Source of the DNA: Acanthornis magna
Lineage: Eukaryota; Chordata; Aves; Passeriformes; Acanthizidae
Assembly: GCA_036785705.1 (NCBI GenBank)
Contig: JAWUZG010000173.1
Location: forward strand, 4,511,001-4,575,000
Length of the DNA stretch: 64,000 bases
Direction of reading: 5' to 3'
Notes under the pieces: generated by a model
The model's input: the letters and a program-made list of their open reading frames with translations, nothing else
Told to the model about the DNA's origin: nothing
The model's database searches: none
Position numbers and translations under genes: made by a program
Shown: positions 37,623-49,643 of the stretch, one piece after another
How positions within the stretch are numbered: position 1 is the first letter of the stretch
Layout of the letters: each line of letters begins with the position of its first letter

Positions 37623-37641
37623 CATTTATTTATTTATTTAT
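37623..37641 (+). repeat. (TTTA)n tetranucleotide repeat
   Basis: Four to five TTTA units in tandem. Confidence 0.75.
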
Positions 37642-37949
37642 GTAGAATATTTGGGTGAAAGGATTTTCCTGGGAAGTTTTATGAAGATCTTTTTTCTTGC
37701 TCTTCCTTCATTGTGTGAAAGTTAATTTCCTGGCAGCAAATTTGGGCTGCAGTTTTAGCTGATAAAAACAGAAATTAAAGAGATGTCCAACAAACATAAT
37801 TTCAGTTGATTTGAGGGAACTCACTGTTCTAAAAGCAGCTTTAAAAAATGGAGTCTCTACTGAGAGCTCAGCCTTTGACCTTAAGACTCCATCCTCTTTA
37901 GAGTTGAGAGGTAAATTACATTTGCTAACTTCATCTATGACACGACACA

Positions 37950-38570
37950 AATAACTCCATAAATGCTCCATAATTGTGCTGTGATTATATGGTTATTGCT
38001 GCACATTGTCAACAAAATGATCACCCTGAGGCCCCATAACTCCAGTGTCTGGCACATGGTAATTAGCTAGGAAAGGACTAGGATCTAAGGGGCTCTGGAG
38101 GAACTCTTTCAGCACACATGCAGGGAAATTAGCATGTTGAATGGACACCTCCAAAGAGGGCAACAGTGGAGATTAGAGCAGGAAAAACATTTTGAAAAAC
38201 ATGGACTTAATTGAGGACTAAAAGAATTGCAATGGAAGAAAAAGAAAGGCTAAGTAATGTCACAATCCACAGCCTCACAGCAAAAATTTCCACACTAAGT
38301 TGGGCACTTGTCATTAGACACAAGGCCAAGGAAGACTTTGTCCTATTAAGAGCTGGCTCTCTTTTATTTTTTAAATTAGCAGTTGTTGCAGCTGCAGTCA
38401 GCTCTGAAGTGGAGATAAAAATTTTGAGAGAACTCTGAGAAAATGGCTTTGTGATATCTACTGTATATATTTCCCATCTATCTGGAAATATCAGAGCTGT
38501 CCAGCCTGTGGACCAACTGACCACAGCGTCTTGGTTATTTAGCCCAAGACTATGAGGGTCCTCCCATTTA
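37950..38570. promoter_or_regulatory. Candidate conserved noncoding element
   Basis: About 600 bp of unique sequence with an inverted pair of SOX-like words (ACATTGT and AACAAAATG, about 38003-38019), TAATTAG (38060-38066) and a TTGCAGCTGCAG E-box. Frames of 75 and 122 codons overlap on opposite strands and neither has splice borders that fit. Regulatory function is inferred from motif content and lack of repeats. Confidence 0.3.
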
Positions 38571-38849
38571 GCCATACTTCCCTCCTCTGTCTCATATGTA
38601 GGCTGAATGCTCGAATCCTCTATGATATGTTCCTTTGTGACAGCCGATTTTTTTTTTTTTTTTAATGCAGCTTTGATTGCGTGATCGGGAACGCAGAAGT
38701 GACACGGTCTAGCCTACCATTAGATAGCACTACCTGGCTTTCAACATAGCGTGGTTTGTCTGGTTCTACGTGCAAGGAGGCTAACCTTACAGATAGGGAG
38801 AAAGTGGGCCATGGGCTTTGCTGTGCTTTGGTTTGAGGATTTTGCTCCT

Positions 38850-39360
38850 CCTGTTGTACATTGAGGCCACTGTTGAGGTCATACCTCGAATCTTGCGTTC
38901 AGTTCTGGGCCACTCAAAAGAAGACAAACATTGAGGTGCTTGAGTGTGACCAAAAAAAGAACAACAGAGGAGAAAGGTTCTGAGGGTCAAGCCTGATGAG
39001 AAGCAGCTGAGTTAGCCTGGAGAAAAGGAGTCTCAGGGGTGACCTTCTCACTCTGTAGTGAGATGGGGGTCAGTCTCTTCTCCCAGGTGCCAAGTGACCA
39101 AAAAAGAGGAAACAGCCTCATGTTGCACCAGCAGACGTTTAGACTGGATATTAGGAAAAATTTCTTCATTGAAATGGTGACATTGGAACAGGCTGCCTAG
39201 GGAAGTGCTGGAATCACCATGCCTGGAAGTCTTCAGTGGTGGATGTGATGGATGTGGTACTTGGAGATATAGTTTAGTGGTGAACACAGTGGTTCTGTGT
39301 TGGTGGTTTGGCTCAATGATCTTGAAGGTCATTTCCAACCTCAGTGATTTTAGAATTCCA
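38850..39360 (+). mobile_element. Best preserved CR1 copy, plus strand
   Basis: About 510 bp in CR1 sense order: GAGGCCACTG, TTCAGTTCTGGGCC, ACATTGAGGTGCTTGAG, AGCCTGGAGAAAAGGAG, GTCTCTTCTCCCAGG, TTTAGACTGGATATTAGG, ACAGGCTGCCTAGGG, CAATGATCTTGAAGG and TTTCCAACCTCAG. It covers the last part of ORF2 and the 3' UTR. The terminal GATTCTATG repeats are replaced by GATTTTAGAATTCC. Frameshifts and stops break the coding part. It is a dead, 5'-truncated copy. Confidence 0.93.
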
Positions 39361-39744
39361 ATCTCATCCATGTTAACCTCAGAGGTAGTTTCCAGGGTTG
39401 GACTGTTTTTAACCAAGCAATGAGAGTGCAGAAGTTGGAAGTAGAAGAGCATTGGTGTTATTCCTTACTCCAAAAACCCAGGTCGATCTTTTGTCAAAGG
39501 CAGAAGAGTTTCTACTCCTGGGACAACCATATCTGTCTTTAAATAAGCTATAAGTCCATAGGAATGCTGCTCAAATTTTTCTTTTCTTTTACTGACTGTC
39601 ACTCTGCTTGGGCTGCTGGCTCTGTTTTTCAGATTTCAAGCTCATTATATATAATCCTGAAACTTTAGACTCATAATAGTTCTGAGTATCTCTTACTTGC
39701 CTGGAGTTAGATGTTACCTCTTCTAGGACTTTTTGTAGTTGTAA

Positions 39745-39850
39745 TTATAAGTGATTTGGTCAAGATCATCTGGAAAGGTTTTTGCATAGCAAGGACCTGA
39801 ACTCCAGTCTGAAGCACCCCAAATTTCTGCCCTAACCAGTGACTCATCCT
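39745..39850 (-). mobile_element. MIR-like SINE relic
   Basis: AAGTGATTTGGTCAAGATCA, then GACCTGAACTCCAGTCTGA and CCCTAACCAG, follow the order of the complement of the MIR core ('tgacttgcccaaggtcac...gaacccaggtctgactcc'). It is heavily diverged, as expected of a repeat older than the split of birds and mammals. Confidence 0.6.
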
Positions 39851-40404
39851 TCCTCCCACACATTATCCCTGAGCCCTTGCTTCTTTTGACGTAACTGGTT
39901 CCTGTCCTTATGACAAGAGGGCACAGGGAGGAGAAACAAGGGTATCAGACACATGACACTGAAAAACACTCTTGCAGCAAAGGGTATTTCCAGTTACTCC
40001 TTTCAGGCAGGTTTTTGGTTGATTTTCCTTCCCTCATTAGCACAAAGCAGCTGGAGTTGAGGCCTTGGCTTGACCCCAAAGTATGGTCTGTGTGAGACGA
40101 TAGCCAGAAATGAACTGCTCACTGCAGTGAGTGATTACCTGGTTGTTGTACTTTTTTGTTAGCCTGTTATTCAAATGAGTTTAAGTTAAACTTTGAGTGG
40201 ATTAACTACTCCCAGGCTATGCAAGTTTCATCACCAAATTCAACAAATTTTCCTAAAATTTTTTTTTTCTGAAAAATGGGAATATCAATCAAGATGGTAA
40301 GTTGTGCAAGACAAAATACTAAAAGCCAACTTCATCCCTGTAATAGATCCAATGCCTTCTTCATAGAGCTGCTGCAAAGATGAATTGGTCTGGAATGTAT
40401 ATGT

Positions 40405-40590
40405 TGAATATTTAATGCAAATACAACATGCCATAAGTGCATGTCCTGCAGGTAAAATGTAATTATTCTAATTACACTGCAATTACTGTACATCTACAGA
40501 GTAAATTACCTGATTATTTGCATTCTGTGCTATAAAATGTTCTAATTCAGTCTTCAAACCCATGCAAACCAGTTTCCTTTGCATAAGAAC
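40405..40590. promoter_or_regulatory. POU/homeodomain motif cluster, candidate enhancer
   Basis: Two perfect octamers, ATGCAAAT (40415-40422) and ATTTGCAT (40516-40523), flank two TAATTA cores (40460-40465 and 40469-40474) and further CAATTAC and TAAATTACC words. A partial octamer TTTGCATAA follows at about 40577. The sites are seen directly. That they form an enhancer is inference, although octamers plus TAATTA cores are typical of neural developmental enhancers. Confidence 0.4.
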
Positions 40591-40902
40591 TCCAGATATT
40601 TTGGTTAGCAGGCATGCTGTGACAAGACACAGTTCTAGGGTACTGACACATCTTTTTTACCCCTTGTTCACCTCTCAGTGTCCCCTTCCACTCACCTGTA
40701 GGTGGTTATACTTTAATGGATTAAATTAAGTTTGTCCCTTTCAACCCATACAATTCTAAATTCCTAAAGTAGCTGAGGGCAAAAATTAGGGAATATAGAA
40801 TTAGACTTTGAAAGTACACGGCAAGATGGGTGTTGGGAGGGAGAACAGTTATAAGAAAAGATATTTTCCTGGATTCTCTGCTCATAGGTTAAGGTCAAGA
40901 TA

Positions 40903-40932
40903 CAGCACACACATGTGTGTGTGTGTGTGTGT
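40903..40932 (+). repeat. (AC)n/(TG)n inverted dinucleotide repeat
   Basis: ACACACACAT followed by GTGTGTGTGT, so the tract is self-complementary and can fold back as well as adopt Z-DNA. Confidence 0.8.
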
Positions 40933-40990
40933 ACTCTGCACATGTCTACACATAAAGCTGTAGTCTGGAAGATACAGCAAAAGGTGAAGA

Positions 40991-41100
40991 GGCTCCAGAG
41001 TCTAATTTCTGCCCTGTCACTGACTGATGTGTGACCTTGATCAAGTCACTTCTCTGCATAACAGGGGTACTGAGGGAAATTTTCTAAATAAGCTGCTTTG
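40991..41100 (+). mobile_element. MIR-like SINE core
   Basis: CCCTGTCACTGACTGATG, then TGTGACCTTGATCAAGTCAC and TTCTCTGCATAACAGGGG, reproduce the MIR core order (CACT...GTGTGACCTTGGGCAAGTCAC). The match around 41030-41055 is the strongest ancient-SINE signal in the window. Confidence 0.75.
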
Positions 41101-43528
41101 AGCCATAATAATGAGAGGAGCTCAGGTAAGAATAAAGTCAGATAGAAATTATTGTTATTACATACTATTATGTGTTATATGTAATACACAAAAAATAATA
41201 CATTTCTGTGAAATCTATCACCAGAGGTCAATTTTTTTTTTAATTTTTTTTTATTTTTTTTATTTTTAATTCTCCAACTGGAGTTAAATGATCACTTTTT
41301 ATTGAGCAGGTATCATGGATTCCCTTCACTCACCTCTTTCTCTCTGTCTGGGAAACTCTCTGAGGTTTTGTTTTCTCCACTCCACAGCAAAGGCAATTCA
41401 ATTAGGACATCAAGCCAGCCTGAAACTGAGGTCTCTAAGGTGCACTGGAGACAATCTTCTAAGATGACCAGTCCTGCAGAAATGAACGTCTTTCTTATTA
41501 ATTTGGGAACACAATGGTTCTTCCTGACCCTTTGGACCCTGCTTTTTATTGATCAAAGTATGTAGGCATTTTTCCTTGGACGGAGACTTGAAGATGAAGG
41601 CTATTTCCTAAAGCTAGGTTATTTTTATTGGAAAGATGATGCACACTGTGAATTAATAGTCAGAATTATAACTCACATACTAAAATACAAACAGTTGTTG
41701 AGTTTTCACATGTAATATGAAATGTGAACTAATTGTGTTTGTCCTATGACCTATGCTTAAAAACTAAATTGAATGTCCTATTCACTGTGATTTTTTTTTA
41801 ATATTTCAAAGACCTAGTCTCAGATACAGCATCTCTGATGAGTTTCTGGTAATTTTTGCAATAATTCATGCCCCACAAATAGAACTTTGACATCAAACTA
41901 CGGAGTTCAGGTGATGTTAACACTAAATGAAGTTTCACATCATATTTTCTTTAAAAAAAGTCCTTGTGGTTTCGGTAATATTAATAATATAGTATTTTTC
42001 ACCAATTCATATTTTGTTTTAAAAAAATTGTGTTTCCTTTGTGTCTACCTTTGTCTGTGCTATTATTTATTTTATATTTATTAGGTGAAGTTTCAGGTAA
42101 AATGATGTAGCCATTTGTATTAACAAGATAAAAGAAGGAAAATTAAGCTATTCTTGGCCATATAAAAATGCAATAGAAAACAATAGCAAAAGAATACAAA
42201 CTTAACAAGTTTATATTTGGGAAGCCCTGGACCATCTGTGTTTTATAGCAAAACACTACATTTAGCAGTATAACTGTGATTGTGTCAAGGTTCCATTCTT
42301 CATAGTCCACCAAAGGTGATTGATATTCACGCCTTTCATTTCCCACATGGTCAATACACACTGAGAGCAATTGCTAGCAATTATTTTTTGAAGTTTTTGT
42401 CTGTCCTCTGCATACTTCCTTCCCTACCACTCCCCTGCTCCTGCTGTCTGCTGCATCACATTTCTGAAGACTTTCACATTAGGCCTGCAAATACTAACCA
42501 GAAGTTCTCCTTAAGCAATTGTTCTCCTTGGCCTTCTGTAACCAAAAGCAAGGAAAGTGTCTGACATGAATAAATGTTTGTGAAATAAAAAGATACATCT
42601 TCATGTAATAGGTACATGTTGCATAGGACTTCCTTGAAGTGAAAGAATAGCCAGTTAATAAATCCATTTATTTTGTTTATAACATTGTTGCAAAATGTTT
42701 CATATGTATATTGTCATATATAAGCTGAAGTAAATGTTTATAATGGACCAAGAGAAACATATATGTGAGGTAACATACACCTATCAATTTTCTTTTCAAA
42801 GCATAGAAATGACGCTAGAGGAAGGAAAGGTATTTTCTGTTAATAATCACATGTTGCTTTGAAATATTTGAAGCCAAACCCCTGAAGCTGAAGTTGAGCT
42901 GTTCTGTGGCAGACCATCCCATTATTATGCACATATGTTGTTCAAAAGTTTCAGGAGATGCAAAGTATATGAAACACATACATTTCACAGTTAGGCAGGC
43001 ATCTAGAAACATTTTGGATGAATTGCAGTGATCTGGAACTAAGTGCAAATATTGCACAAAATAAGAATTAGTCCCAGCAAATATCTACCCAAGCTTAGTC
43101 TTACAACTTATTACACCTGGTTTTGAACCCGACACTTAGGAAAATAAGACCTATCTCTTTAATTTGACATTTTATGATTCTTTAATTTGAAGACTGATCC
43201 ATTTTCCAGCTCTCAGATGAAACTGTGACTTTTCATAGGTTTGAAAAAGGCTAAACAAAGATCTAAACTGATGCTTAGAGCTTCCTTTTTATCCCATATT
43301 TTGGTTAATGTTTGTGTCTATAGTGCAGTGATGGGAGGAGTTATCATAAATCTTCCCACACACTTCTTTTCAAGTTGATGCACAATTTATGTTCATTTGC
43401 CTCTAATGAGATGATTAGAGTGGAATCAGATCAGATTTAATCTGCAGTTAAACTGTGAAGTTATTTTTCCCCCAAAATGAGGTTGTAAAACCAACATCAA
43501 GCTTAAACTGCTATATGTGATTTTTTCC

Positions 43529-43533
<5 letters not shown>

Positions 43534-43571
<38 letters not shown>
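43534..43571 (+). repeat. Pure poly(T), 38 bp
   Basis: Uninterrupted T run. No retrotransposon body or target duplication was recognised next to it, so it is listed only as a homopolymer. Confidence 0.95.
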
Positions 43572-43572
<1 letters not shown>

Positions 43573-45865
43573 AGTCAATATTTCAGAACTGCAAAACAAG
43601 CCACTTATTTGAGCATGGTGAATCATGGCATCTGGTTAGCAGATACTTCTAAACTACATAAGTTGAACTAGAATTGTGTTAATATGCTATTCAGAAATAC
43701 ATTCTAATAGGAGAAAAGTTTGTTGGAGATTCTCTTGAAATATTTACTGAAATTTCATGGAGCTTCCAGATTTGGTAATAGGACACCTTTTCCAATGTTG
43801 TATGTAAATTATCTTTTATAATAACGCCAAGAACACTAGAGGTCATGGTCTTTTTGTGTCTGGTAGGTGGCATGTCTGTGCTAGTATTAATTCCCTTTTT
43901 GTGGATGCATAACATCTTAAATTATAGATGTTCCTACCTCTCCATTTACCGAATTTAGTTTACTTGCTTAGGTCAAATACTCTCTTGTAAGAGTCCCACT
44001 GCTGATCAGTCCTTGCTTCTGTTTTTTCCCTACCAGCCAAAGGGTTCATGCCAGCCTAGCACAATTAAGTCACACCAGCTCTTCCTGTCTGTGAACCCTC
44101 ATTAGGAGCTGAGCAGACATAGCTCCCTGATATGACATCACTTTCCCAATGATAGCAAATGGTGAAGGTCTTTGCCTTCAGGAGCAGACTTTCATCCATA
44201 ACTTGCTAATGAAATAACCAGGAACTATTGCAACAGTAATAGTACACCTGCGTACAAGTTGTTGTTAAAGTCTGTTTGAGCTCCAGGAAATCATGAGTCT
44301 CCCATGCTTTATGGACACAGGTCATTATAGACAAAAGTCCACAAAGGGAGGATGTATATCAAAACCAATACCCTTTCAAAGCAAGGGACGCATTGTCCCA
44401 TCGTTCTAAAGTGAGTCTTGCACTCGCAGCATGACATACTAATAGCTTTAAAAGCACAATGACTATATTGTTCGGGTGACTCATAAAACTTGGCCATCAA
44501 ACCACAATTCCTTGAGTCCATGTGAATCCTCCATACTATAAAATGCCAGTCTATGAGTCCTTGCCAGAACAACTGATTGCAAGGTCATAGCCTTAGAAAT
44601 CAAGGTCTTCCCAAACCAATGCCTAATCAAATAACCCAAAATAACTATATTTAATGCTGTCCTTTTTGCAGCATTTCTATCCTATTATATTTAGGAGAAT
44701 ACAGGACTTGTATACTGTACAGCCTGCTTATCTATAGCTTAGCCAGTGAAATATTATTAGTTTTCATATCTATAACTTTTATTGTTTTATCTTTGACAAA
44801 CTCTGAAATAGTACACTAGTGACATTTTTAAAAATTAGCCTTCTGCGTTTAAAGACCACTCATCATTTTTATCTATCATTGTTCTGGAAATGTCACATTG
44901 ATTTTATCCTCTTTGCAATAAATGGTAACATCCAAAAAAAAACCCCCAAATAATAGTCTGACACTTCAAAATCAGCTGCCACTCTTGGATAGAACAAAAA
45001 TAAATAAAAGAACCATTTTTTTGAAGGACAGGGGGAAAGAAGGAAGAGTTTAAGAGTGAGACAGAAAGAAAGCTTCATCTCTTTCTGGTAATACTGGCAA
45101 TAAGTAAAATATCAGGAATCAAAACTAGTCTTACTTGTCCCAACAGTGTATATAAATAATAATTGCCTTGCTGATCGATGAAAATACTTGCAAATATGCC
45201 TTAAGAATATTAGTTAAAAATCCTTCTAAGTATGAACTAAAGCACTGAAAAAGAAAGTGGGAAGAAAAATAAAAGGTTCAGTCTCCATTTCTCCTCCTCC
45301 CAACCCCAGCAACGTGAGCAGGTAACAGAGACCTTAAACTGAAATTCTGCCAGATCATGCAGGGATTTTGTCAATGACCTCACCATCCTCAGGAGTTCAC
45401 ACAGAATGACAGGAAGGGTGTGTTGTACCCCTGGTGAAGACAGGGTTGGGTCAAGCAGCTCTCAAAAATCTTGGCTTATCCCAAGCCACATCCCCCCCCA
45501 GTGAAGTTGTTGAAAGATTAATTTTGTTGACATTGGATGGTGGATCAAGTCCACCTCTGTCCACATCCAGGTGGTCAGAATGGGTGGATGGGGCCCAAAA
45601 ATGATCAGGTAGAGAAAGAGTGAGGTGTTCAGATCCATGCACATGATAATGAGAGATGTCTCTTAAGGGTTTCAAAACTTAAGAAGCCAAAGGCACGTTA
45701 AGAAAGAAATTCCTAAATAAATGCTCTCTGAGGCCACGTGGAATGGTTTGCTGATATTGATTTGTCTTCACACCATTTATTTAAGATTATCTATGTTGCT
45801 TATTTTTTTTACTTGAATAATTAAAAAAGAATTATTATGTCAATGCAGGGTACAGTCCATACAGT

Positions 45866-45950
45866 TTTGTTTTGTTTTGTTTTGTTTTGTTTTGGTTTGG
45901 TTTGGTTTGGTTTGGTTTGGTTTGATTTGGTTTGGTTTGGTTTGGTTTGT
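45866..45950 (+). repeat. (TTTTG)n to (TTTGG)n pentanucleotide array
   Basis: About six TTTTG units followed by about ten TTTGG units, one with a GA interruption, all in one 5-bp phase. A 114-codon frame over it with a repeated Phe-Gly-Leu-Val-Trp pattern is an artefact. Confidence 0.93.
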
Positions 45951-48825
45951 TTTTTCATGAAGGGTTTTTTAGATCCTTTTAAAAACCTTCTCCATCATTA
46001 CAAGCACTGCTCTGTCACTGACCCTAGAGCTAGTTTAAGAGCTAGGTTTAGCACTGGCTTGTGTCTTGCTATGACCACCTACACAATCACAAAGAAAGCA
46101 TATAAACATGTCCGCAATCTTTGCTTCACCAAGCCCAGTGAAGAATGTTTACCAGTGGGCTCATGCCTTCAAGATGATTGAGTCTGGAAATTAAATTAGA
46201 CTGAATCTGTTGCCTATATGCTACCAACATGTGCCCTCAAGTTGTATCTCCATCCCCAAGACATGAAAATGCTTCCCTTTGTTCCCAACAGAGCCATAAC
46301 CCATGATTTTCCTCAATTTCCCCTCTTTTTTTCCCTTACATTACAGCAGTGTTCACCATAAAAATTTGTCCCTTCACCAAAAGAATCTCATTTCTCCATA
46401 TCAGTTTGCTTCCAAGCAGTCCCTTATGTCCTCCTGTTTGTTGATAAGGTAAAGAGCAACATTAGTTTATTTAGTTTTATAATCAAAGGTCTAAACTTTT
46501 TATGGGAAAATGAGGAAGAGTTAAACATGCAGATAAAATGATCAAATCTGCTTTCTTTTTTTAGTAAACTTGGGAATAGTTTCCACTTTGACATAAATAT
46601 GATTTCAATTTAGCATTTCATCCTTACTCAGCAAAGCATGTAAACACCCTCTTAATTTTAAGCAAGTGCTTAAATCCTATTCCAGTGGCACTTAATCAGG
46701 CACTAAAGTTAAGTATGTGTTTAAATGCTTTGATGACTTGAAGCCTAAACAATGAGCAAAGTAATGACTTACTGAGATTTCTCTGTGCCAGGAAATAATA
46801 CTTATTGAAGAAAGGACACTATGATACACCTCAAGCCATTTCATGGTGAAAGAAAGGGCTTTGGATTGCTTGCATGGTTTTCTACAGTCTTTCGCCTTCA
46901 TTAAAACAAAATAACACAAAGGAAAAGAAAAATATCCTTGAGAAATATTCAGAGCTATAAATAAATAATGAGGCATACAGTATTTCAATCTATAATCACA
47001 GTTTATGGACGTAGTGGAGACTGGGGTAGAAATGTGTTCATCTGTCTTGAACATGAACAATAAGGCCATGTCATGAACAATGAGCCTATAAAACAGGATC
47101 ATAACAGGAAGAAAGCTTTAATGTACATATTATTAAGATTAGGATATAACACTGTAAGACTTTTTTTTTTTTCTTAAATTGAACACTGTATTTATAACAA
47201 AGAGATGTTTTATCTCCTTCCTCACTGATGGAATGAGTTCGTAAGTGTTCTTATGTGGAAAGAATATTTGGGTAAGTATTTGGAAGTAATAGAAATGGCT
47301 GTTCCTCCTACACATTTCAGTAGTGAAACAGTTAATTTTAAAATCCAAATATATTTTATATTCATGAGAAAACACCTGTATAGGGCATGCTTGTATCTGC
47401 AGGACAGTAACACCTTGACTGATTTAGTATCCATCCTTACATTATAGCTTGAGGATATTGAAGAAACAAGCATATTATATTGTTCAAAATGAGAATTTCA
47501 AAAATACTGAATAAAGGATAAGAACACTTATAAAAGAGAACATAAACATTCAGGTTCAGTGCATAAGCTAGTCAGCAACTGGAAAGGTTAGAATGAGTTC
47601 ATGTTGTTTGACTGTTCCACGAACCTTTACTACAGAATATCTTGCTCTCCTGAAACCAACAGTAATCAACGCAGATCACTGTAAACCATTAGACAGAGGC
47701 CTGTAAAATGGGGATAACAATATACTATTTCCCAAACTACCTGTTGTCTTCACACTAGGAGTATCAAAATAATACATGATGGTACAATTCCAACAGCATG
47801 TCAATTTTGCTATACATACCTAGATGTGTGTTATGCTCCCTGCATTCCTGTGAGAAAATGGAGATTATCAGTGCTATAACATGTATCATATTACTCTTTC
47901 ATTTTCTCATGAAGGATGTGAAGCACAACCACTTTTGATCTGGGCCCAGTCAGAGTTTGAATAATTGTCTCAATAAATGGGCTTAAAAAGTTTCGCACCT
48001 GCATTTAATTTAAAAAGAAAAAAGAAAAAATAGAAAAGAAACAAGCAAAGAAGCTAACAAAAGAAATCCTGGTATGGACAAGATTACTGAGGCATAGGCT
48101 CTTTTCATTTTCTATTACACTCACAAGAAGAGAGGTCCTATATTTGGGGCTAGCAGATGCTACAGTAATAATTAACATTAAAAAATTAGGAACATTTGAA
48201 ACCATCAATCCTCATCTCTGTGTGCTTTTTCCCTTTATACGTTGCTGATATTCATAGAGGAAGCAAATGAAGCTTAAGAACTATCAGGTTCCTTCTTGAA
48301 TATCTCACGGAGGCTCGAACTTCATAGAGGAATTATCTTAATCATATCATCAAAGGAAAGGGCTTGAAATATGATCTCAGATGAAAACTCTGATGAAGAG
48401 AAGTATAGCATAAATTTCTCAGCACTCAAGCCTTAGAAATTACAGCCATGACTCCATATCTCAGACTCTGTAAGGAATAATAATTACTATTTGGCAATTT
48501 ATCAAGGTGAGGGTTCCACTGGAGGGAACATCGTATTCAATTTGGGAGCTGAAATTACAGAACTAGTGAGATATTAAATAACAGCACAAAGCAGGATGTG
48601 TAGGCAAGGAAAGTGATGGAACAAATCTGAAGTAAAGGTGAAGAACTCAGAATGACTTATCAAGACAACCTCCTTGTTTTCCAGTTATTATCTTTAGATT
48701 CTTCAGTAGAAAAGTCTTTGTGGCATGCCAACCCAGAGCAGCAATGGGTCTCAGAAGCATTATGATAAGATTGAACCTGTAAAAATACAGGTACTTCTCT
48801 TTTTAGGTTGACACATGGGTTTTCT
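45951..48825. other. Gene-free DNA
   Basis: No supported gene. The 136-codon minus-strand frame at 46692-47102 has no recognisable domain and no splice context. A MIR-like tail at 47688-47760 is listed separately. A T run lies at 47161-47173. Confidence 0.5.
47688..47760 (+). mobile_element. MIR-like SINE 3' portion
   Basis: GAGGCCTGTAAAATGGGG and ATAACAATA, then CCTGTTGTC, match the order of the MIR 3' half ('tctgtaaaatggggataataatagtacctacc'). The rest of the element has decayed. Confidence 0.65.
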
Positions 48826-48925
48826 GAGTATACTTCGAATCTTAGAGTATCCTGAGCTGGAAGGGACCTACCAAAATGATCACATGCAATTTCTGGTCCT
48901 GCACAGGACATGTGTGCTGCATTTG
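48826..48925 (-). mobile_element. CR1 3' fragment
   Basis: CTTAGAGTATCC, GAGCTGGAAGGGACC, and TTCTGGTCCTGCACAGGACA mark the complement of the same CR1 subfamily as 29116-29536. It ends after about 100 bp. Confidence 0.8.
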
Positions 48926-49364
48926 TCTCAGGCTTTCTCTTGGCTGTATTTTACCAAAATATTTAATTAAGTGTTTGAAGAGACTTATAACTTAAGTACC
49001 TGTAGAGTCAAAATTAAATATGTGATAAGAGCATGCTTTCCCTACTACAAGCAGCTGGGGTAACTATTTTAGAAAATTATTTTTCCTTGCTTAACATACA
49101 GGATCTGATTCCTGCTTCATTGTGAGGAATGTTCACATAACTTAGATTACCTTGTATCTCCTGTTTCAGCTGTCATTTTCAAGAGAGGATGAATATACAC
49201 GTGGCCTGTAACCTGCAGCACCTCTCCTCTAACAACAAACTTTGGTATGAATTCATTACTTAAGTTAACATTAATTATACGGGAAAGATATCAGTATTTT
49301 TAGGATTTTCTAGGGAATCAAAGAAGCCCCTGAGGACCCTTATCAAAGTGAATTTGGAATTAGT

Positions 49365-49422
49365 ATGAAATTGGACTAGATGACCCCCTGTGGTCTCTTC
49401 CAGCCTTAATTGTTCCATGATT
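49365..49422 (+). mobile_element. CR1 tail, first of a cluster
   Basis: AATTGGACTAGATGACCC, GGTCTCTTCCAGCC and TTGTTCCATGATTT form a CR1 3' end in sense orientation, cut off to under 60 bp. A second CR1 begins directly at its end. Confidence 0.82.
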
Positions 49423-49573
49423 TGGGCTGCCCAAGGAAGTGGCAGAGTCATCATTCCTGGAGATATTTAGAAGACAAGGAGATATGGCTTAGCATTGTTA
49501 GGTTAAGGTTTGTTCTCAATGTTCTTAGAGAGCTTTTCCAGCCTAAATGATGCTGTGTTTCCATGATTCTATG
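49423..49573 (+). mobile_element. CR1 3' fragment, second of the cluster
   Basis: GGGCTGCCCAAGGAAGTGG, TCATTCCTGGAGATATTTAG, TTGTTAGGTTAAGG and TTCCAGCCTAAATGATG, then CCATGATTCTATGATC. A 5'-truncated sense copy starting at the very end of the previous tail. Confidence 0.9.
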
Positions 49574-49643
49574 ATCTGGTCTGCTCTCGATACCTACTTT
49601 AGGATATGGGGCATCACATTACAGAAGTTTGCATTTCCACTGA

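Larger units (their letters stand above)
35071..38849. other. Gene-free, mostly repeat-free DNA
   Basis: No gene recognised. Contains poly(A) at about 36902-36920, AT-rich TATATTTA runs near 37030-37060, a TTTA repeat at 37623-37641 and the candidate regulatory block at 37950-38570. A T run lies at 38648-38663. Confidence 0.5.
39361..45864. other. Gene-free DNA with old SINE relics
   Basis: Beyond the MIR-like pieces, the octamer cluster at 40405-40590 and the simple repeats listed, I see no gene or mobile element. T-rich tracts lie at 40259-40270 and 41230-41268. The blocks at 43970-44210 and 45280-45480 are unique sequence. Confidence 0.5.

Noticed and set aside
38207..38575. A 122-codon minus-strand frame in a candidate regulatory block
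   Set aside because: A 75-codon frame on the opposite strand overlaps it and neither has acceptor/donor context. It is better explained as noncoding.
43534..43571. Poly(T) as the tail of a reverse-strand retrogene or SINE
   Set aside because: No element body, coding remnant or target duplication next to it. Avian CR1 copies end in short GATTCTATG-type repeats rather than poly(A).
45837..46181. A repetitive Phe/Gly/Leu/Val/Trp frame resembling a membrane protein
   Set aside because: It is the translation of the TTTTG/TTTGG pentanucleotide array.
46692..47102. A 136-codon minus-strand open frame
   Set aside because: No recognisable family, AT-rich codons, no plausible exon borders. A frame of this length is expected by chance in 64 kb.
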